Below, piece after piece: positions 13,182 through 17,211 of a DNA stretch of 17,211 bases. Position numbers and translations under genes: made by a program. The stretch is from positions 1-17,211 of the forward strand of contig CAKSXW010000043.1 in assembly GCA_934518555.1 (NCBI GenBank), given 5' to 3'. Numbering within the stretch: position 1 is the stretch's first letter; each line of letters starts with the position of its first letter. The notes under the pieces were generated by a model, which worked only from the letters and a program-made list of their open reading frames with translations, was not told the origin of the DNA and ran no database searches. This DNA comes from an uncultured Faecalibacterium sp. (GTDB taxonomy: Bacteria; Bacillota; Clostridia; Oscillospirales; Ruminococcaceae).

Positions 13182-14606
13182 TTAGATCTTTTTATACAGA
13201 GGCAGGCCCAGGGTCACCACGGTGCCCCGGCCCAGGGTGCTCTTGATGTCCAGGGTGCCGTCCAGGGCCGTCATGATGGAATCCACCAGGGCCAGGCCGA
13301 TGCCGCTGCCCCGGACCGAGTTGCTGCCCTTGTAGAACTTGGTCTTGACGTTCTCCAGGTCCTCCGGTGGGATGCCCCGGCCCTGGTCCAGCACCTCCAC
13401 AAAGGCCTTGTACTCCCCGGCCCACAGCTTTACGGTAATGCGGCCCCCCGGGGCAGAATATTTGATGGCGTTGTCCAGGATGTTGATGAACACCTGCCGC
13501 AGACGGTCCGGGTCCGCATACACCGGAATCATCTCCTCCGGCTCCGTATAGCTGAGGATCAGCCCCTCTCGCTGGATCCGGGCCTCGCAGAACAGCACCA
13601 CGTCCGTCAGCTCTGCCACCAGGTCCAGGGGGCGGCAATCCATCTGCAGGCGGCCGTTCTGCAGGCGGCTGAAGTCCAGCAGCTCCTCCACCATGTTGTA
13701 CAGGCGGCCCGTCTCGTTGTTGATGATCTCAAGCCCCTTGCGGTAGTTCTGGTCTGTGGGGTCATCCAGGTTGCACAAAGTCTCCACCCAGCCCCGGATG
13801 GAGGTAAGAGGGGTACGCAGCTCGTGGGACACAGAGCTGATGAACTCGTTTTTCATCTTCTCTGTTTCCTCCAGGCCCTCGGCCATCTGGTTGATGGTGC
13901 CTCGCAGCCGGTCCACCTCATCCCGGGCATCGCCGTTCACCGGCAACCGCACGTCCAGCTCTCCCCGGGCGATGCTGGCGGCGGTGCGCTCCACCTGGCC
14001 CAGGGGCACCACGATGCTCCGCACAAAGTACAGGCCCGACATGACGGAAAAGATCAGGATGGCCGCCACCACCACCAGACTGGCCAGCAGGGCATTTTTC
14101 AGCTGCCGCTCCACCAGGGTCAGGCTGGTGACGAACCGCAAAGCCGCCACGTCCTCCGAGGCGTAGGGCACCAGGCAGCATCCTGCCATCACCAGCTCCC
14201 CGGACTCGGTGCGGTACACCGCCACCCCCAGGCCGTCGGAGGCCTCCTGGGCCAGCTCAAAATCCCGGTTGTTCACGATGCCCTCGGCGTCGGTGCCGCT
14301 GGAGGAGGCGATGACGCCGCCATAGCTGTCCAGCAGCATAAACTCGTATTTATCCTTGTCGCCGAACTGCTCCACCATCCGCCGCAAAGCCAGGCTCCGG
14401 GCAGCGGCGGCACTCCGCACCGTGTCCCCAGTGTATACCTTCAGCTGACCGCTTACAGAGGAGAACCGCCGGTACATGGTCTGCTGCACGCTGTTGTAAT
14501 AGCTGCGGCTGTAGTTGTAGAAAAACATCAGCTCCGCCAGCAGCACCAGCAGCACTGTGATCAACAGGTTGCCCCGGAGCCAGCGCCGGGTGATCCCGCT
14601 TCGCAT
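13182..14606 (-). CDS. Membrane sensor histidine kinase (HAMP-HisKA-HATPase)
   Basis: This is a sensor kinase that should autophosphorylate on His261 and pass phosphate to the regulator encoded upstream. It has 474 residues. TM1 is at about 13-31, an extracytoplasmic sensor region of about 135 residues follows, TM2 is at 171-193, and HAMP is at about 194-247. HisKA has SSVSHELRTPLTSI at 257-270 with His261. The catalytic domain has the N box NILDNAIKYS (375-384), G1 DQGRGI (407-412) and G2 GSGIGL (433-438). The ATG at 14606 follows AAAGGAGG at 8 nt. The frame is open 22 codons further upstream, but that part has no better start. The signal sensed is unknown. A 288-bp gap holding a repeat element separates it from its regulator. 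Confidence 0.95.
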   Translation of the reverse strand: MRSGITRRWLRGNLLITVLLVLLAELMFFYNYSRSYYNSVQQTMYRRFSSVSGQLKVYTGDTVRSAAAARSLALRRMVEQFGDKDKYEFMLLDSYGGVIASSSGTDAEGIVNNRDFELAQEASDGLGVAVYRTESGELVMAGCCLVPYASEDVAALRFVTSLTLVERQLKNALLASLVVVAAILIFSVMSGLYFVRSIVVPLGQVERTAASIARGELDVRLPVNGDARDEVDRLRGTINQMAEGLEETEKMKNEFISSVSHELRTPLTSIRGWVETLCNLDDPTDQNYRKGLEIINNETGRLYNMVEELLDFSRLQNGRLQMDCRPLDLVAELTDVVLFCEARIQREGLILSYTEPEEMIPVYADPDRLRQVFINILDNAIKYSAPGGRITVKLWAGEYKAFVEVLDQGRGIPPEDLENVKTKFYKGSNSVRGSGIGLALVDSIMTALDGTLDIKSTLGRGTVVTLGLPLYKKI

Positions 14607-14627
14607 AACAGTTTCCTCCTTTCGGTG

Positions 14628-14633
14628 AGTATA
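14628..14633 (-). promoter_or_regulatory. Possible -10 element in front of the kinase gene
   Basis: TATACT on the minus strand matches the -10 used by other genes here, but there is no TGn extension and no -35 at 17 nt. The implied start near 14621 would leave a leader of about 15 nt that just contains the ribosome binding site. This is weak support for separate kinase transcription. Confidence 0.3.
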
Positions 14634-14656
14634 GACGATTGGGAATGGTCTCCGGA

Positions 14657-14891
14657 CTACCCCTTCCGTCATCGCCTACGGCGATGCCACACTCCCCCTT
14701 TTGTCGCTATGCGACATCTGCTCCTCTCTTTGTCACCTGCGGTGACATTTCTCCCCGGAGCGGGGAGAATCTATCCCGGCCGGGGGAAGTCGGCCCTCAA
14801 GGGGACGGCTTCAGCGGCAGCGGGAAAGTTTACGGCAGCACTCAAAGGTGCCCCCTTGGGGGAGCTGGTGCGTAAGCGCCTGAGGGGATAG
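14657..14891. repeat. Palindrome-rich, MITE-like intergenic element
   Basis: This 235-bp block fills most of the gap between regulator and kinase genes. It holds perfect hairpins at 14670-14686 (7 bp, TAC loop), 14702-14716 (6 bp, TAT loop), 14731-14747 (7 bp, TGC loop) and 14749-14769 (9 bp, GAG loop), then GC-rich palindromic pieces near 14775-14784 and 14849-14864. The outer ends are imperfect inverted repeats (CTACCCCTTCCG at 14657 against CTATCCCCTCAG read from 14891), each followed by a hairpin and then CTCCCCC. No transposase is present. It resembles the non-autonomous intergenic repeats of gut Oscillospiraceae, but copy number cannot be judged from one window. The + strand open frame through it is not a real gene. 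Confidence 0.6.
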
Positions 14892-14894
14892 GTT

Positions 14895-15602
14895 TTATTC
14901 TTCCCAGCGGTAGCCGTAGCCCCATACCGTCATGATATGGGTGGGGTGGCTGGGCTCATCCTCCACCTTCATCCGCAGACGGCGGATGTTCACATCCACG
15001 ATCTTTACGTCTCCAAAGTAGTTTTCGCCCCAGACCCCCTTCAGGATCTTTTCCCGTACCAGGGCAGTGCCCGGGTTCCGGAAAAACAGCTCCATGATCT
15101 GGAACTCCACCTGGGTCAGCTCAATGGGCTGGCCTGCCTTCAGCAGCACCCGGCGGTTTTCGTCCAGCACAAAGTCTCCGCTGGTAAGGGTACCGGTCTC
15201 CTGGGCCGGGCTGGCGCCCTGGGCACCGTCGGCCCGATGGACCCGGCGGCACAGAGCCTCCACCCGGGCCAGCAGCTCGCTGACGCTGAAGGGCTTGGTC
15301 ATATAGTCGTCGGCACCAATGGACAGGCCCCGGATCTTATCCTGCTCCTGGCCCTTGGCACTGAGGATGATGATGCCGATCTGCTGGTCGGTGCGGCGGA
15401 TGGTCTCGCACAGGGAGAAGCCGTTCATGCCCGGCAGCATCACGTCCAGGATGGCGGCATCGCAGCCGGGCTTTTGGGCCAGCAGGGGCAGGGCTGCCTC
15501 GGCACTTTCTGCCTCCACTGCCTCCATGCCTGCCAGGCGCAGGTTCAGGGCGATCATCTCCCGGATGTTGGCTTCATCTTCCACCACAAGAACTCGTACC
15601 AT
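14895..15602 (-). CDS. OmpR/PhoB-family response regulator
   Basis: This DNA-binding response regulator has 235 residues. The receiver domain (1 to about 118) shows the acidic pair at Glu9-Asp10 in VVEDEAN, the phosphoacceptor Asp53 in LDVMLPGMNG, and Lys103 in MTKPF. A linker of about 20 residues is followed by a winged-helix effector domain with LTQVEFQIMELF, the recognition region VDVNIRRLRMKVE, and the closing VWGYGYRWEE. The ATG at 15602 follows CAGGAGG at 7 nt. It starts 16 bp after the lipoprotein gene stop, so the two are cotranscribed. The kinase gene is downstream beyond the repeat element. Its target genes cannot be told from the window. Confidence 0.96.
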   Translation of the reverse strand: MVRVLVVEDEANIREMIALNLRLAGMEAVEAESAEAALPLLAQKPGCDAAILDVMLPGMNGFSLCETIRRTDQQIGIIILSAKGQEQDKIRGLSIGADDYMTKPFSVSELLARVEALCRRVHRADGAQGASPAQETGTLTSGDFVLDENRRVLLKAGQPIELTQVEFQIMELFFRNPGTALVREKILKGVWGENYFGDVKIVDVNIRRLRMKVEDEPSHPTHIMTVWGYGYRWEE

Positions 15603-15618
15603 GATGTTTCCTCCTGTT

Positions 15619-16929
15619 TTAGTTCAGCAGATACAACGCCTTGGACAGGCGGTAGCTGGAGTCTTTGATCTTTACGCCTTCTGCCAGCTTGGCCTGCATC
15701 TGGCGAGAGGCCACGATGCCCAGCCGGGTCCAGCCGCTGGAGTTGGCAGAGGTCTTGGCCAGGCGCACGGTCATCACCAATGCATCCTCGTCCAGGGTCC
15801 GCAGCTCCACGGCCCCCTCATAGCGTTCGCTGTCGGTGAGCTTCAGGTTGCCCTCCCACTCTGCCGGCAGCTCGATATAGCAGTTGGTCTCCTCGTCCAG
15901 CAGGCCAAAGCTCTTTTCCGGTTTGCGGCTGGTGTAGTCCATCCACACGATAAAGTCCATGCGGCGGCTCTGGCTCATGTTCAGCAGGCCGGCCTCATCG
16001 GGCTGGGTGGGGATCTCCACCACCCCGTCCCCGTCCAGGTCCCGGCTCACCAGGCTGGACACGTTGCGGAGGGAGGCCTCGTACAGCTCCTCGCTGCCGA
16101 TGCACCGGGCCTGGACCATCTGGCGGCTCTCCTCGTCGTAGCACAGCATGACGCTGGCCAGGTTGTTGCCGGAAATGCCGGTCCAGCCGTCCAGCACCAG
16201 GTAGTTCCGCCAATCGGAGCCCACCCCGGCCGCCACCGAGGCGCAGCCGGAGAATTTATCTGCCGAAAGGCCCATGACCGCCGCCTGCTGGAAGCTGCCC
16301 TCCTTGTCCACCGTCAGCAGCTCGATCTGTACGCCGCCGTCCTCCTGGGTGGACATGAGGATCAGGTCCTGGCTGCCGCCGCCGGTAATATCCTCCACCA
16401 GATACTGCTCGTAGGACTGCTCCAGAATGGTGGACAGCACCCCCTCGCTGTAGGCGTACACTGCCAGGTAATGGTCTCCCTGGGGGGCCTTGTAGCCCAC
16501 CACCAGCTGGCAGGCATCCCCTGTCCGCAGCTGGGCCAGCCGCACCGTTTCCACCGTGTCCGCCAGACCTTCCACGGTCTGGCGCACCTGCCAGGCCCCG
16601 GCCTGATCTCGCTGGAGGATGGCCACACAGACGTTGGTGCTCTGGCCGGTGGTGTACAGCACCGCAGCGTCCTGCTGGCCGTCACCGTCCAGGTCCTGCA
16701 GCAAAAAGGGAGACAGCAGCTCCCCTTGGATGGGGTACTTCAGCTGGGCACTTTCCCCCAGCCAGTCGTTGAGGGCCGTCTGCACCGCCCCGTAATCACC
16801 GGAGAGCCGGGGGGCCCGCAGCAGCTCCTCTACCTGCACAGTCTCCCCCGGCAGGGCACTGCAGCCTGCCAGGGCGGCACAGGCCAGCAGCCCTGCCAGC
16901 AGCTGGCGGAAACGGCGGAAACGCTCCAA
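15619..16929 (-). CDS. Lipoprotein with DLDGDG (FG-GAP/calcium-loop-like) repeats
   Basis: This is a predicted exported lipoprotein of 436 residues and unknown function. A basic n-region (RFRRFRQ), a hydrophobic core and the lipobox LAGC put the acylated Cys at residue 23. Two DLDGDG motifs at 79-84 and 297-302 resemble the metal loops of FG-GAP/VCBS beta-propeller repeats, and weaker copies such as EDITGGGSQDLILM near 179-193 fit a propeller. I chose the TTG at 16929 because AAGGAG stands 10 nt before it. The GTG at 16938, adding three residues, is only 1 nt from the same site. As first gene of the lipoprotein-regulator-kinase group it may be an outer-face accessory of the sensor. That role is inferred. 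Confidence 0.85.
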   Translation of the reverse strand: MERFRRFRQLLAGLLACAALAGCSALPGETVQVEELLRAPRLSGDYGAVQTALNDWLGESAQLKYPIQGELLSPFLLQDLDGDGQQDAAVLYTTGQSTNVCVAILQRDQAGAWQVRQTVEGLADTVETVRLAQLRTGDACQLVVGYKAPQGDHYLAVYAYSEGVLSTILEQSYEQYLVEDITGGGSQDLILMSTQEDGGVQIELLTVDKEGSFQQAAVMGLSADKFSGCASVAAGVGSDWRNYLVLDGWTGISGNNLASVMLCYDEESRQMVQARCIGSEELYEASLRNVSSLVSRDLDGDGVVEIPTQPDEAGLLNMSQSRRMDFIVWMDYTSRKPEKSFGLLDEETNCYIELPAEWEGNLKLTDSERYEGAVELRTLDEDALVMTVRLAKTSANSSGWTRLGIVASRQMQAKLAEGVKIKDSSYRLSKALYLLN

Positions 16930-16988
16930 CCCGGTCACTCTCCTTCCACGCTTTCCGGCCGCCCGGCGGCCAGAAAAAACCTATTGTC

Positions 16989-17017
16989 AGTATACCACGC
17001 AAGCCGCCCAATTCCAA
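16989..17017 (-). promoter_or_regulatory. Promoter of the lipoprotein-regulator-kinase operon
   Basis: On the minus strand TTGGAA (17017-17012) and TATACT (16994-16989) are 17 nt apart, and the -10 also has a TGG extension. The start is near 16982, about 53 nt before the TTG start codon. No autoregulatory direct repeat for the regulator is obvious here. Confidence 0.7.
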
Positions 17018-17045
17018 GGGAGGATTTGCCAGCCCCGACATACAA

Positions 17046-17078
17046 AAAAGCCCTCTCCCCAATGGGGAAAGGGCTTTT
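17046..17078. terminator. Terminator after rplQ
   Basis: The arms 17046-17060 and 17064-17078 pair at 14 of 15 positions around an AAT loop. A six-T run follows on the minus strand (complement of 17044-17049), 28 bases past the rplQ stop. T on the other side makes it bidirectional in form. It isolates the ribosomal operon from the lipoprotein operon promoter. Confidence 0.92.
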
Positions 17079-17106
17079 GTCAACCGTTTATACAGTCAGA
17101 GCAGGA

Positions 17107-17211
17107 TCAGACGAGCTCCAGAACTGCCATCTCGGCAGCGTCACCGCGGCGAGCGCCGATCTTGATGATGCGGGTGTAGCCGCCGTTGCGGTCAGCGTAC
17201 TTGGGGCTGAT
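17107..17211 (-). CDS. rplQ: 50S ribosomal protein L17, C-terminal part
   Basis: Only the last 34 codons are in the window, and the start lies beyond the right edge. The visible residues include [18 protein letters not shown] and the ending MAVLELV, characteristic of the L17 C-terminus. L17 is a large-subunit protein near the tunnel exit. In Bacillota rplQ is normally the last gene after rpsM, rpsK, rpsD and rpoA, and the strong terminator directly behind it agrees with an operon end here. Confidence 0.95.
   Translation of the reverse strand: MSPKYADRNGGYTRIIKIGARRGDAAEMAVLELV

Noticed and set aside
14670..14769. CRISPR-like regular spacing
   Set aside because: The repeated units are hairpins with different sequences, not identical direct repeats with unique spacers, and no cas gene is near.
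14639..14875. 78-codon + strand open frame inside the repeat element
   Set aside because: It is the translation of hairpins and C-rich spacers. It has no good ribosome binding site and no protein-like composition.
13047..14891. Long + strand open frame antisense to the kinase and through the repeat element
   Set aside because: It overlaps a kinase with all catalytic motifs in order, and its own translation is low-complexity.

Overview
The window looks like chromosomal DNA from a GC-rich, anaerobic gut member of the Bacillota, probably Oscillospiraceae close to Faecalibacterium, Gemmiger or Subdoligranulum. This is an inference. It rests on the oxygen-sensitive class III ribonucleotide reductase, strong AGGAGG-type ribosome binding sites, extended -10 promoters of the form TGnTATACT, the Clostridia-like gene content, and a palindromic intergenic element of a style I associate with this group. 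Fifteen protein genes are visible, the first and last cut by the window edges. I see no tRNA, rRNA, CRISPR array, phage gene or transposase. No gene-free stretch exceeds 300 bases. The three largest gaps (3548-3801, 4831-5075 and 14607-14894) are described as features.

Left part. nrdD (5'-truncated) and nrdG lie on the + strand with an intrinsic terminator between them, followed by a bidirectional terminator. A minus-strand cation:proton antiporter and a minus-strand family 2 glycosyltransferase come next, each with its own promoter. recQ is transcribed divergently from the glycosyltransferase and converges on a small six-segment membrane protein gene through another bidirectional terminator.

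Central part. From about 13.05 kb down to 6.7 kb everything is on the minus strand: DUF1385 (yqhQ-like), prmC, recA, recX, rimO, pgsA, then the six-segment membrane protein. Junctions are tight: a 7-nt overlap for DUF1385/prmC, a 0-nt gap for recA/recX, and 20 nt for rimO/pgsA. recA has its own promoter inside the end of prmC. The set combines release-factor methylation, recombination with its modulator, ribosomal S12 modification and phosphatidylglycerol synthesis.

Right part. A lipoprotein with two DLDGDG calcium-loop-like motifs, an OmpR-type response regulator and a membrane histidine kinase form one minus-strand signalling group. A 235-bp palindrome-rich, MITE-like element separates regulator from kinase. 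The window ends in the last 34 codons of rplQ and its terminator, which marks the end of the ribosomal protein/rpoA operon.

Most of the window is core housekeeping. The most unusual items are the hairpin-array element inside the two-component operon, a RecQ that seems to lack the winged-helix domain, the structured antiporter leader with two competing start sites, an inverted repeat over the recA -35 box, and terminators placed directly in front of nrdG and the six-segment membrane protein gene.
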